Below, one piece after another: positions 1-6,559 of a stretch of DNA of 8,595 nucleotides. Numbering within the stretch: the first letter of the stretch is position 1; each line of letters begins with the position of its first letter. The stretch is from the NCBI GenBank assembly GCA_009783635.1, contig WRDC01000062.1:1-8595 (forward strand). Direction: 5' to 3'. Under the pieces are notes generated by a model. The model saw only the letters and a list, made by a program, of their open reading frames with translations, did no database searches and was not told where the DNA came from. Made by a program: the position numbers and the translations under genes. The stretch comes from Methanimicrococcus sp. Lineage in GTDB: Archaea > Halobacteriota > Methanosarcinia > Methanosarcinales > Methanosarcinaceae.

Positions 1-309
1 AAGCCACGCATAAGTTTCTGTTCTCTTCATGCCCCTTTCTCTTCATGACACTTTATTTATATTTAAAGAAAGGTAATTGGAATAGAATTATGGGACGAGG
101 ATTTATATCCGAAGTCCGGTCTTAAAAATCCTCTGTTCATGGCCCGAAAAGTTAAAACTGCGCAACCATTCAAATAATAATAACATATTAAAAGAATGAA
201 CAAATACAAAATAAACAAATGAATAGAATGAACAGAATGAACAAATTGACAAAAACAATGGCGGGAACAAAAGCCGCTGTCATTATGATAAACCAATGAG
301 GGAACTGAT
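1..309. other. AT-rich upstream region of TFE, no gene seen
   Basis: I see no convincing gene here. The segment holds two TATA-like stretches (around 52-66 and 102-109), a poly-purine AT-rich part, and three copies of the 9-mer gaatgaaca (194-202, 226-234, 235-243), the last two in direct tandem. A short 11-mer, ttctcttcatg, also occurs twice within the first 50 bases. The minus strand is open over about 230 bases, but its translation is low-complexity and derives from the AT-rich repeats. A GAGGG stretch just before 310 is the ribosome binding site of the next gene. Confidence 0.5.
102..109 (+). promoter_or_regulatory. Possible TATA box for the TFE gene
   Basis: TTTATATC lies inside the palindrome ggatttatatcc. 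If used, transcription would start near 130 and leave a leader of about 175 nt before the TFE start. A second AT-rich element, around 52-66, could serve equally well. Because the site is palindromic, it could also drive a minus-strand gene to the left. This assignment rests on motif appearance only. Confidence 0.3.
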
Positions 310-975
310 TTGATTAATTTAGACGATCCTTTGATTCACGGCTATCTTTTGCGCTTAATCGGCGAAGACGGCATCACTTTGATTCAGAAAATGCCGCCGA
401 ACGATGTGACGGACGAAGAAATCTGCAATGTTTTGAATCCGTTAAAAACGATTTCAAGAGAAGCCGAAGACAAAGTCAAGAAACTGAAAGCCGAAATCAA
501 AACGGCAAAAGAAAAAGGCGAAGAGACAAAGAAACTTGAAAAAGAACTTACCGCCGCCGAGAAAGAAGCCGAAAAAGCAAAAGAAAACGCTGTCGGCGAA
601 AGAGAAATTACATTAAACACCGTCCGAAAGATTTTGTTTATTCTTTATGAAAACAAATTCACCATCTGTCACAGAGAAAGGGACGCCAACAGCGGCTGGC
701 TGACATTCCGCTGGCAGATTAAGATGGGCGGCATTTACCATCAGATCGAAAGAGAGAAGAAAAAACTGCACAGAAACCTGATGAAGCGCAAGGATTACGA
801 AGACAACAATATTTTCTATGTTTGCCCGCAAAACTGCCTCCGCCTTGTTTTCGACGAAGCGACGGAAACGGAATTCCTCTGCCCCCTGTGCGGCGAAGAC
901 CTGTTCTTCCAAGACAACGAGCTGTTCAAACAGCTGCTGGACAAAAGAATTGAAGAATTCGAGGAAGTCAAATAA
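310..975 (+). CDS. tfe: Transcription initiation factor E, alpha subunit (TFE), with inserted coiled coil
   Basis: TFE is the archaeal counterpart of the TFIIE alpha N-terminus. It joins RNA polymerase, TBP and TFB at the promoter and helps open DNA. The 221-residue product begins with winged-helix sequence (about 3-39, DPLIHGYLLRLIGEDGI and VTDEEI), which resumes at 101-136 with TLNTVRKILFILYEN and RERDANSGWLTFRW. A helical linker (about 141-166) and a zinc ribbon follow, with C172, C176, C191 and C194. The first knuckle is C-x3-C (CPQNC), which I recall from Methanosarcina TFE. Residues about 46-97 are an extra Lys/Glu/Ala-rich segment absent from usual TFEs of about 170 residues. The start is TTG at 310, chosen because GAGGG sits about 7 nt upstream and the first residues match the family N-terminus. 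The family call is firm; the role of the insertion is unknown. Confidence 0.93.
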   Translation: MINLDDPLIHGYLLRLIGEDGITLIQKMPPNDVTDEEICNVLNPLKTISREAEDKVKKLKAEIKTAKEKGEETKKLEKELTAAEKEAEKAKENAVGEREITLNTVRKILFILYENKFTICHRERDANSGWLTFRWQIKMGGIYHQIEREKKKLHRNLMKRKDYEDNNIFYVCPQNCLRLVFDEATETEFLCPLCGEDLFFQDNELFKQLLDKRIEEFEEVK

Positions 976-988
976 CCTCAATTCATTC

Positions 989-1006
989 GATTCTCCTTTA
1001 TTTTTC
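989..1006 (+). terminator. T-rich stretch after TFE
   Basis: A pyrimidine-rich stretch containing TTCTCC, TTTA and TTTTT starts 14 bases after the TFE stop codon. U-rich sequence without a stable hairpin is the usual archaeal 3' end and is cut by aCPSF1, which is encoded in this window. No strong hairpin is visible, so this is a weak call. Confidence 0.3.
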
Positions 1007-1013
1007 AATCCAT

Positions 1014-1211
1014 AATCAAAATCGAATATCAAAATCGAATATCAAAACCGAATATCAAAACCGAATTCAAAATCGAATTCAAAATCGAATTCAAAATTGA
1101 ATGTCATGACTGAGTTCAAAATCGAATGTCAACGACTGAGTTCAAAATTGAATGTCATGACTGAATTCAAAATTGATGTCAAGATCATTTCAAAATTGAA
1201 TATCAAATCGG
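1014..1211 (+). repeat. Degenerate 12-13-bp tandem repeat array, about 16 copies
   Basis: The unit is roughly attcaaaatcga or atatcaaaatcga. About 16 consecutive copies can be laid out: 1014-1025, 1026-1038, 1039-1051, 1052-1064, 1065-1076, 1077-1088, 1089-1100 and so on to 1200-1211. Three units have diverged to atgtcatgactga or atgtcaacgactga, and these alternate with normal units. A higher-order copy exists: the 24 bases at 1090-1113 recur exactly at 1141-1164. The array fills almost all of the TFE to HD-gene spacer. Copies abut without unique spacers, so this is not a CRISPR. The unit length varies between 11 and 14, so it is not coding. Confidence 0.9.
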
Positions 1212-1224
1212 TACCGTGATTTTT

Positions 1225-1761
1225 ATGATTTCAAAGGAAGAAGCGGTCAATATTTTGAAAGAAGAAGGCTGCGAGGACAAAGTTATCCAACACTGCCTAC
1301 TGGTTTCGGAAGTTGCCGTCCGGCTCGCCGAAAAAAACATAGCGATGGGGCGGGATGTCGATGTCCGCCTGACCGAAATCGGCGGGCTTCTTCATGATTT
1401 GGGACGCGCGCAGACGCACGGCATGGACCACGCGGTTGTCGGCGCTTTGCTTGCGGAAAAACACGGCGTTGAAAAACCGGTATTGGAAATCATAAAAAAG
1501 CATATCGGCGCCGGTATCACGCCGGAAGAAGCGAGATTTTTCGGTCTTCCGAAAGACGATTATATGCCGCGGACTTGGGAAGAAAAAATTGTGGCCCACG
1601 CCGATAATATGGTGAAGGGCACAAAAGTGATTACGCTGAAGAAAAGGAATAAAATCTTGAAAGAAAGCGGCGCGGACAAAGAACTGCGGCAGCGGGTCAA
1701 GGATTTGGTGCACGAGGTCGATCCGGATGAATCCGGCGACTTTGATGATGAGGCGGCTTGA
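1225..1761 (+). CDS. HD-domain metal-dependent phosphohydrolase (TIGR00295-like)
   Basis: The 178-residue protein is a small single-domain HD protein of the HDIG type found widely in archaea (TIGR00295-like); the substrate is unknown. Counting from the ATG at 1225, the metal-binding and catalytic pattern is complete: H23 (VIQHCLLV), H57-D58 (GGLLHDLGRA), H69 (GMDHAVVG), H93 (IIKKHIGAG) and D127 (VAHADNMV). A basic helix and an acidic tail (DPDESGDFDDEAA) end the protein. The in-frame GTG at 1216 is an alternative start adding three residues; ATG was preferred because homologues start near MISKEEAV. Neither start has a good ribosome binding site, and the upstream spacer is a tandem array with no clear promoter, so cotranscription with TFE is possible. 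The TGA stop codon is also the first three bases of the next repeat array. Confidence 0.85.
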   Translation: MISKEEAVNILKEEGCEDKVIQHCLLVSEVAVRLAEKNIAMGRDVDVRLTEIGGLLHDLGRAQTHGMDHAVVGALLAEKHGVEKPVLEIIKKHIGAGITPEEARFFGLPKDDYMPRTWEEKIVAHADNMVKGTKVITLKKRNKILKESGADKELRQRVKDLVHEVDPDESGDFDDEAA

Positions 1762-1953
1762 AACGACCGAAACCGCCTGAAACGACCGAAACTGCCTGAA
1801 ACGACTGAAACTGCCTGAAATGACCGAAACTGCCTGAAACGACCGAAACGGCCTGAAATGACCTGAAACGGATTGAAATAACCTGAAACGGATTGAAATA
1901 ACCTGAAACGGATTGAAATAACCTGAAACGGATTGAAATAACCCGAAACGGTC
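1759..1953 (+). repeat. 19/20-bp tandem repeat array, 10 copies, starting at a stop codon
   Basis: Ten head-to-tail units begin exactly with the TGA stop codon of the HD gene. Units 1-5 are 19 bases of the type tgaaacgaccgaaactgcc (1759-1777, 1778-1796, 1797-1815, 1816-1834, 1835-1853). Units 6-10 are 20 bases of the type tgaaataacctgaaacggat (1854-1873 to 1934-1953), and units 7-9 are identical. Each unit is itself two related 10-base halves starting tgaaa. The two homogeneous sub-blocks suggest two rounds of local expansion. Unit length is not a multiple of three and there are no spacers, so neither a coding repeat nor a CRISPR is indicated. Confidence 0.93.
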
Positions 1954-2118
1954 ATCGAAAATAATGAAGAACAATATTTCAGAGAAAACTAAAATAATTG
2001 CAATTATAAAGGTGGTGTGTATTTATATTATCGGTAACCGGCGGCATCGGTAAAATGCTTCCGGCCGGATTCGTGCCGGTTTTGTGTAAAAGGCCATTAT
2101 TTTTATACAAACTGCGCA

Positions 2119-2136
2119 AAGGAAAATTTATATATA
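2119..2136 (+). promoter_or_regulatory. BRE/TATA promoter, probably for psmB
   Basis: A purine-rich BRE-like stretch, aaggaaaa (2119-2126), is followed directly by TTTATATATA (2127-2136), which is close to the ideal archaeal TATA box. Transcription would be expected to begin near 2157-2162. No other gene starts between here and psmB at 2507, so psmB is the likely target, unless the transcript is a separate small RNA ending before it. A weaker TATA-like stretch lies at 2099-2107. Confidence 0.6.
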
Positions 2137-2172
2137 TCAATAAACGATTTTGGTAAATAAGACAATAGTATA

Positions 2173-2279
2173 AAGTCGGTTCAGAGATACTTTTTTGAGA
2201 TCGACTTATTTGCTTCTGAAATTTAAAACCCCGGCTTTGAAATCAAAATGAAATCAGCCGCTAAAGCCTTTGCAGGCTT
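2173..2279 (+). promoter_or_regulatory. Structured leader with mutually exclusive hairpins
   Basis: Just after the predicted transcription start, AAGTCG (2173-2178) pairs with CGACTT (2202-2207), and an inner TTCA/TGAG helix extends the stem. Further on, three pairings compete for the same bases: CGGCT (2232-2236) with AGCCG (2256-2260), GGCTTT (2233-2238) with AAAGCC (2263-2268), and AAGCC (2264-2268) with GGCTT (2275-2279), the last a tight hairpin with a six-base loop. Competing helices are the hallmark of regulated leaders, but short complementary words also occur by chance. No known riboswitch class was recognised. Confidence 0.35.
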
Positions 2280-2440
2280 AATCATTTTCAATATTTTTAA
2301 ACCGTATTTGAAAATCCGTATTTAAGAAATTGAGAAAATACAAGCGTTGCCGTTCTGATAAAATCAAATCATTCCGGCATTGGATAAAAACGGAGAAGTG
2401 TTTTTACCCATCTCGATCAATATTGAAAATGGAAAAATCA

Positions 2441-2480
2441 GACTTACACTCACAATTCAAAACTTACATTCACAATTCAA
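2441..2480 (+). repeat. Two-copy 20-bp direct duplication before psmB
   Basis: aacttacattcacaattcaa at 2461-2480 repeats the preceding 20 bases (2441-2460) with two mismatches. It lies 15 bases before the psmB ribosome binding site. It resembles a newly formed tandem duplication, the same process that may have produced the longer arrays elsewhere in the window. No regulatory role is evident. Confidence 0.85.
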
Positions 2481-2506
2481 AAATTAAATAAAAAAGGTCA
2501 AAAACT

Positions 2507-3136
2507 ATGGAACAAGAAATTTTAAAGGGAACAACGACCGTCGGCGTTGTCTGCTCTGACGGTATTGTGCTCGCCAGTGAAAGAAGAGCGACCATGGGCC
2601 ACTTTATCGCCAGCCGGGACGCTAAGAAAGTATACAAGATCGGCGACACGGTTGGCTTGACCATTGCCGGCTCTGTCGGCGACGCCCAGCAGATTGTCCG
2701 TTACATGACGGTGGAATCCAAACTCTATGAAATGAGACGCAAAGAACCGGTGACAATCAAAGGAATGACGACAATGCTTTCCAACATATTGAACTCCAAC
2801 CGGTACTACCCGTATTCCGTTCAGCTGCTCATCGGCGGCGTTGATAAGAACGGACCCGCGTTGTATTCTCTGGACGCCATGGGCGGCATGATCGAAGAAA
2901 CAAACGCGGTATCAACCGGCTCGGGTTCTCCGATTGCTTACGGTGTTTTGGAAGATAACTACGTCAAAGGAATGACCGTTGACGAAGGCGCGGAATTGGC
3001 TATCCGCGCGCTCCACAACGCAATGAAAAGAGACTCAGCCTCCGGCGATGCGATCAGTGTGGTCAAAATCACAACCGACAAATTCGTCAGAATGGATGAG
3101 GGAGAAGTCAAAGAATACAGAAAAACATTAAACTGA
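2507..3136 (+). CDS. psmB: Proteasome beta subunit precursor (PsmB)
   Basis: This is the catalytic subunit of the cytoplasmic 20S proteasome, which degrades proteins unfolded by PAN-type ATPases. The 209-residue precursor has an eight-residue propeptide (MEQEILKG) ending in Gly before the TTTVGVV block. Autocleavage would expose T9 as the N-terminal nucleophile. Other active-site features are visible: E25 and K41 (mature positions 17 and 33, in ASERRATMG and DAKKVYK), the STGSGSP block (136-142) and RDSASG (175-180). Length and order match archaeal beta subunits, with no gap. The ATG is preceded by AGGT at 2495-2498. No alpha subunit gene is in the window; archaeal psmA is usually elsewhere. 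aCPSF1 follows after 280 bases, an arrangement I associate with Methanosarcina relatives. Regulation may involve the long leader upstream. Confidence 0.97.
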   Translation: MEQEILKGTTTVGVVCSDGIVLASERRATMGHFIASRDAKKVYKIGDTVGLTIAGSVGDAQQIVRYMTVESKLYEMRRKEPVTIKGMTTMLSNILNSNRYYPYSVQLLIGGVDKNGPALYSLDAMGGMIEETNAVSTGSGSPIAYGVLEDNYVKGMTVDEGAELAIRALHNAMKRDSASGDAISVVKITTDKFVRMDEGEVKEYRKTLN

Positions 3137-3142
3137 TTCTGT

Positions 3143-3180
3143 TTATCTCAATTTTTAATATTTTTATTATTCATTTAATT
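3143..3180 (+). terminator. U-rich terminator region after psmB
   Basis: Within 45 bases of the psmB stop codon there are runs TTTTT (3152-3156), TTTTT (3161-3165) and TTTA/ATTT stretches, with no stable GC hairpin. This is the form of archaeal U-rich terminators acted on by aCPSF1, the product of the next gene. The rest of the 280-base spacer up to 3416 is AT-rich. It has a small TGATG/CATCA hairpin (3224-3239), a weak TATA-like ataatataac near 3188 and the AGGAAG ribosome binding site at 3405-3410. Confidence 0.45.
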
Positions 3181-3416
3181 TCACTCATAATATAACCCGT
3201 AAATCCAATTCAAATTCGATGACTGATGTTAACGCATCATGAGAATATTGATTTTTTGAGTTTGTCAAAAGCAGAGCATGAATTCATTTGAATTTAATCG
3301 CCGTTTTCAAATTGTTTTTGAGATCCGTCATTAAATCATTTTTCAGATAAAACGCAACCGGTTCACCCAAAAATCAATAGAATACAAAAGAATCATTTTA
3401 AAAAAGGAAGTAAAGA

Positions 3417-5315
3417 ATGGCAATAGATGACGTTTTAGCAGACCTTCAAAGCAAAATAGAAAAGAATTTGCCGGAAGGTGTCACAATTTCCGGCGTGAGC
3501 TTTGAAGGCCCGCAGCTGGTGCTTTACACGGAAGAGCCGAAGAAATTTGCCGACGATGGAAACATTATCCGAAATCTGGCAAAAGCGCTCCGCATCAGGA
3601 TTGCGGTGCGCCCGGATCCGAAAGTGTTGGCGGAACCCGAACACTCGGTTGAAGTGATTCATAAAATCGTTCCGGCCGATTCGGTTATTTCAAACTGTTA
3701 CTTTGACCCTGACTCGGGCGAAGTGATTATAGAAGCCGAAAAGCCCGGCCTGGTCATCGGCAAACACGGCGACACGCTTCGCGAAATTACGAAAGAAATC
3801 GGCTGGATTCCGAAAGTTGTCAGGACGCCGCCGATCAAATCTAAAACCGTCAAGAATGTCCGCGATTTTATGAGAAACAATCTCAAAGAAAGAAAAGAAA
3901 TCCTCCGCGATATCGGCCGGAAAATCCATCGCGAATGCACGCACACGGACCAGTGGATCCGTTTGACATCTCTGGGAGGCAGTTTGGAAGTCGGGCGGAG
4001 CTGTTACCTTCTCTCGACCCCCGAATCTAAAATCATGATCGATTGCGGCGTCAACCTCGGCGCCGAAGACAAAACGCCTTACCTGTATGTTCCGGAAGTC
4101 AGTCACTTCGATGAGCTTGACGCCGTTGTTTTGACGCACGCTCACATGGATCACCAGGGCTTAATCCCTCTTTTGTATAAATACGGTTATACGGGACCGG
4201 TGTACTGCACACCGCCAACCCGCGACATGACGATTTTGCTCCAGCTGGACTATGTCGATATCGCTTCGAAAGAAGGCAAAAAGGTGCCTTACGACTCTGC
4301 CACAATTCAAAAGGAATTGATTCACATGATTCCGCTGGACTATGAAGAAGTAACGGATATCGCGCCCGATATGAAATTGACGTTCCATAACGCCGGCCAC
4401 ATTATCGGCTCGGCCATCGCGCACTTCCACGTCGGCGACGGCCTGCATAACATTGTGTTTACGGGGGACTACAAGTATGAAAAAACGCGTTTGTTCGACC
4501 CGGCCGTGAACAAGTTCCCGCGTGTCGAAACTGTCATTACCGAAGCCACGTACGGCAACAACAACGGTTTTCAGACGCCTCTCAAAGACGCCGAAAGAAA
4601 TTTGCAGAAGATTATCCGCGATACGATCAAACGCGGCGGCGCCGTTCTGATTCCGGCGTTCGCGGTCGGCAGAAGTCAGGAAGTGATGATTGTTTTGGAA
4701 GAAGCGATCCGCAAAAACTTCATTCCGACTGTTCCTGTTTATTTGGACGGTATGATTTGGGAAGCCACAGCCATTCACGCGACCCATCCGGAATATTTGA
4801 ACAGCGAACTGAAAAAACAGATTTTCCAAAAAGGTCAAAACCCGTTCCTGTCCGAGTCTTTCCGTCAGGTCGACTCCAAGGAAATGCGTGAAAAGATTTT
4901 GGAAGAGCCACACCCGTGCGTGATTATCGCGACATCCGGTATGATGACGGGCGGCCCCGTGATGAGCTATTTCAGTAAGCTGGCCCCCGACGAGCGCAAT
5001 TCGCTCGTTTTTGTCGGTTATCAGGCGGACGGGACAATCGGCCGCCGCATCCAGAAAGGATGGCAGGAAATTTCAATGGGCAACAACACGACTGTGAAAG
5101 TGAATATGACGGTTGAGACGATCGATGGTTTCTCCGGTCACTCCGATGTCAAGCAGCTCCATGACTACATCCGCAAGATGCAGCCCAAACCCGAGCGGAT
5201 TTTTACGGTTCACGGCGATGATAAATCATGTATTGAGCTTTCGGAGTCCATTCATAAGAAAGCCAGAATCGAATGCAAGCCGCTTGTCAACTTAGAAACA
5301 TTCAGAATTTTGTAA
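3417..5315 (+). CDS. fttA: aCPSF1 / FttA, KH-MBL-beta-CASP ribonuclease and transcription terminator
   Basis: The 632-residue product matches archaeal aCPSF1 (FttA), the homologue of eukaryotic CPSF73. It cleaves nascent RNA at U-rich 3' ends and terminates transcription by RNA polymerase. The order of parts is an N-terminal KH-like region (about 1-75), a second KH domain with the GxxG loop GKHG (115-118), then a metallo-beta-lactamase fold. Zinc ligands are visible: D209 (IDCG), the HAHMDH motif (241-246), H328 (NAGHIIGS) and D351 (FTGDYKY). The beta-CASP domain spans roughly 375-560, with E376 in ITEATYG and GRS at 418-420. The C-terminal motifs GFSGHSD (H575) and FTVHGD (H599) complete the active site. 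Full family length, no lesion. The ATG follows AGGAAG with a six-base gap. The C-terminal codons overlap an inverted repeat and U tracts that could be a substrate for the enzyme itself. Confidence 0.97.
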   Translation: MAIDDVLADLQSKIEKNLPEGVTISGVSFEGPQLVLYTEEPKKFADDGNIIRNLAKALRIRIAVRPDPKVLAEPEHSVEVIHKIVPADSVISNCYFDPDSGEVIIEAEKPGLVIGKHGDTLREITKEIGWIPKVVRTPPIKSKTVKNVRDFMRNNLKERKEILRDIGRKIHRECTHTDQWIRLTSLGGSLEVGRSCYLLSTPESKIMIDCGVNLGAEDKTPYLYVPEVSHFDELDAVVLTHAHMDHQGLIPLLYKYGYTGPVYCTPPTRDMTILLQLDYVDIASKEGKKVPYDSATIQKELIHMIPLDYEEVTDIAPDMKLTFHNAGHIIGSAIAHFHVGDGLHNIVFTGDYKYEKTRLFDPAVNKFPRVETVITEATYGNNNGFQTPLKDAERNLQKIIRDTIKRGGAVLIPAFAVGRSQEVMIVLEEAIRKNFIPTVPVYLDGMIWEATAIHATHPEYLNSELKKQIFQKGQNPFLSESFRQVDSKEMREKILEEPHPCVIIATSGMMTGGPVMSYFSKLAPDERNSLVFVGYQADGTIGRRIQKGWQEISMGNNTTVKVNMTVETIDGFSGHSDVKQLHDYIRKMQPKPERIFTVHGDDKSCIELSESIHKKARIECKPLVNLETFRIL

Positions 5316-5378
5316 TTTTGTATTTTGTAATTTTGTAATTTTTCAAAACAAAATTCTGAGACCTCCTTTTTTCATTTT
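5302..5378 (+). terminator. Hairpin plus T tracts at the aCPSF1 3' end
   Basis: TCAGAATTTTG (5302-5312, the last codons of aCPSF1) is perfectly complementary to CAAAATTCTGA (5349-5359), an 11-bp stem. The loop contains four tandem attttgt(a) units (5307-5337) ending in TTTTT; the TAA stop codon is the junction of the first two. After the stem come CCTCC and TTTTTTCATTTT (5366-5377). Both forms of archaeal termination signal, U-rich tracts and a hairpin with T run, are therefore combined at the end of the gene for the termination factor. Confidence 0.6.
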
Positions 5379-5404
5379 GACAATACGAAACGAGTTTGAA
5401 TTTT

Positions 5405-6499
5405 ATGACGGAAGAACTGAAAGTGATCCGGCCCGATGAAAGCGGGTCATACAGCCGCTTTTTGACGGACGGATGCTTATGCTGCCGGGAAGGCGCAAAA
5501 ATGGTTCTTTTTGTTACGGGACGCTGTTACCGAGATTGTTTTTTTTGTCCGCTGTCGGTTGACCGGAAAAACGCGGATGTCATTTTTGCGAATGAGCGGC
5601 CGGTTTATTCGGACGCCGATATTTTGGATGAAGCGCGGACGATGCGGGCGAAAGGAACCGGCATCACCGGCGGCGAGCCGCTTTTGGAACTGCCGAAAGT
5701 GCTCCGTTACATTTCGCTTCTGAAATCCGAATTCGGGAAAGAGCATCATATTCATATGTATACGTCCGAAGCCCCCGATGAAAAACAAATCAAAGCGCTG
5801 GCAAATGCCGGGCTGAACGAAATACGCTTCCATCCGCCTTATGAAATATGGATCCGGCTGGAAGAATCGCCTTACAAAAACGCTGTTTTTTCGGCATAGG
5901 AAAACGGTATTTGCGCCGGATTTGAAATTCCGGCGATGGAAGGCGCCTCAGACGTTGCGGTTTTTACAAAACGCGCCGGCTGCTTTTTGAATTTAAATGA
6001 ATTGGAATTTTCCGATACAAACGCGGAAGAATTGAAAAAACGCGGCTTCGTTTTAGCCGACGATGAGTCAAATTCGGTCCTCGGGTCGGCCGCCGTTGCA
6101 AAGGCGGCGTTTGATGCCGGCGGAAAAACGAATTTCTGTTCGTCACGCTACAAAGACGCGATTCAGCTGCGCCTGCGCTTCCTCCGGACAGCTCAATCGA
6201 CGGCGCGCGAATTCGATGAGATCACGGAAGACGGAACTGTCATGTACGGACAAATCGATGTCCCGGCCGGATTTTTAGAACCGTTCACTTCTTTTTTAAT
6301 TGAAATGGAACTGCCGCAAAAGGCTTTTTTTGTCAACCCCGAAAAGAATACAGTCGAAACCGCTTGCGGTATTGCCGAGGAATTGGCGGTGATTTTCGCG
6401 GAAGGAGATATGGAAGATTTCGGGAAGGTCAAAATCCGGATTATTGAAAGATATCCTTTTGAAAACGGATTCATCGTCGGCAGTGAGCAAATCTTCTAA
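5405..6499 (+). CDS. Radical SAM protein (COG2108-type) with an in-frame UAG codon
   Basis: Read through the TAG at 5897-5899, this frame gives 364 residues. The N-terminal part has a CxxC pair (C24, C27) in GCLCCREGAKMVLF, the radical SAM iron-sulfur motif C41-x3-C45-x2-C48, and GGEP at 89-92. NEIRFHPPYEIW (about 138-149) is typical of COG2108, uncharacterised archaeal proteins related to pyruvate-formate-lyase activase. After codon 165 (TAG) the same frame continues directly with GICAGFEIPAMEG, LNLNELEFSDTN and FCSSRYKDAIQLR, all conserved-looking, to a TAA stop. The two halves of 164 and 199 residues are complementary parts of one protein, with no shift or deletion. Methanosarcinaceae decode UAG as pyrrolysine, so I annotate one gene; a nonsense-mutated pseudogene is the alternative. 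ATG 5405 is preferred over TTG 5396; no good ribosome binding site is seen. The substrate is unknown. Confidence 0.8.
5897..5899 (+). other. In-frame TAG, candidate pyrrolysine codon
   Basis: TAG is codon 165 of the radical SAM gene, in the context NAVFSA-TAG-ENGICAGFEIPA. From memory of related proteins, this helix normally carries a variable or charged residue before the conserved GxxAGFEIPA strand, so an unusual lysine derivative could be tolerated. The other six genes in the window end in TAA (TFE, aCPSF1) or TGA (HD, psmB, DUF2551, uppS), and this gene ends in TAA. No gene in the window needs TAG as a terminator. The pyl genes are not in the window. Confidence 0.6.
5914..5935 (+). promoter_or_regulatory. 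Stem-loop just downstream of the UAG codon
   Basis: CGCCGGA (5914-5920) and TCCGGCG (5929-5935) form a perfect seven-bp GC-rich stem around an eight-base loop, beginning 14 bases after the TAG. Stem-loops placed shortly after UAG (PYLIS) were described in methylamine methyltransferase genes, though they are not strictly needed for pyrrolysine insertion. CCGG-containing words are common in these genes, so chance is a fair alternative. Confidence 0.4.
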
Positions 6500-6512
6500 T
6501 ATTTAAAGGTTG

Positions 6513-6530
6513 CGCGTAAAAATATATAAA
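6513..6530 (+). promoter_or_regulatory. Promoter upstream of the DUF2551 gene
   Basis: cgcgtaaa (BRE-like) is followed by aatatataaa (6521-6530), a good archaeal TATA box, 14 bases after the radical SAM stop codon. Transcription is predicted near 6550. A 15-bp direct repeat with two mismatches (6525-6539 and 6542-6556) overlaps the TATA box and the predicted start. This could be a pair of operator sites or a second, weaker TATA element. Confidence 0.55.
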
Positions 6531-6559
6531 GGATAACTTTCTATAAGGGATAGCTTGGA

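Larger units (their letters stand above)
1954..2506 (+). other. Long non-coding region and leader ahead of psmB
   Basis: This 553-base stretch holds no gene I can support. It contains a GC-rich segment at 2030-2080 with small inverted repeats (ccggc 2061-2065 with gccgg 2075-2079, followed by TTTT), a strong promoter (2119-2136), several hairpins (2173-2279) and a short duplication before the psmB ribosome binding site. Two tiny open frames are present: 2248-2325 (25 codons, hydrophobic middle) and 2330-2491 (53 codons, very basic). Both lack a ribosome binding site and are probably fortuitous. If the promoter is used, the psmB transcript has a leader of about 345 nt. Confidence 0.55.

Noticed and set aside
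63..296. Minus-strand open frame of 77 codons in the first spacer
   Set aside because: Its translation is dominated by low-complexity runs from AT-rich repeats, there is no ribosome binding site, and it overlaps plausible promoter sequence for TFE.
1297..1974. Minus-strand open frames of 225 and 131 codons opposite the HD gene
   Set aside because: Their N-terminal Phe-Arg-Ser-Val-rich repeats come from the 19/20-bp array, and the rest is antisense to a clear HD-domain gene.
2030..2090. tRNA-like or other stable RNA in the GC-rich patch
   Set aside because: Short ccgg inverted repeats are present, but there is no T-arm consensus, no acceptor stem pairing and no anticodon arm.
2330..2491. 53-codon basic open frame before psmB
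   Set aside because: It has a TTG start without a ribosome binding site, its composition follows the A-rich DNA, and it includes the 20-base duplication. It looks fortuitous.
3210..3245. Box C/D guide RNA around GATGACTGATG
   Set aside because: Only one poor C-like box is present, without properly spaced C', D' and D boxes. The words are better explained as a small hairpin.
4161..4913. Long minus-strand open frame opposite aCPSF1
   Set aside because: It is antisense to highly conserved aCPSF1 sequence and reads as the usual shadow frame of a codon-biased gene.
5396..6499. Two separate genes instead of one radical SAM gene
   Set aside because: The second half has no start with a ribosome binding site before 5936. 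Conserved sequence runs in frame right up to and from the TAG, and neither half is a known stand-alone family.
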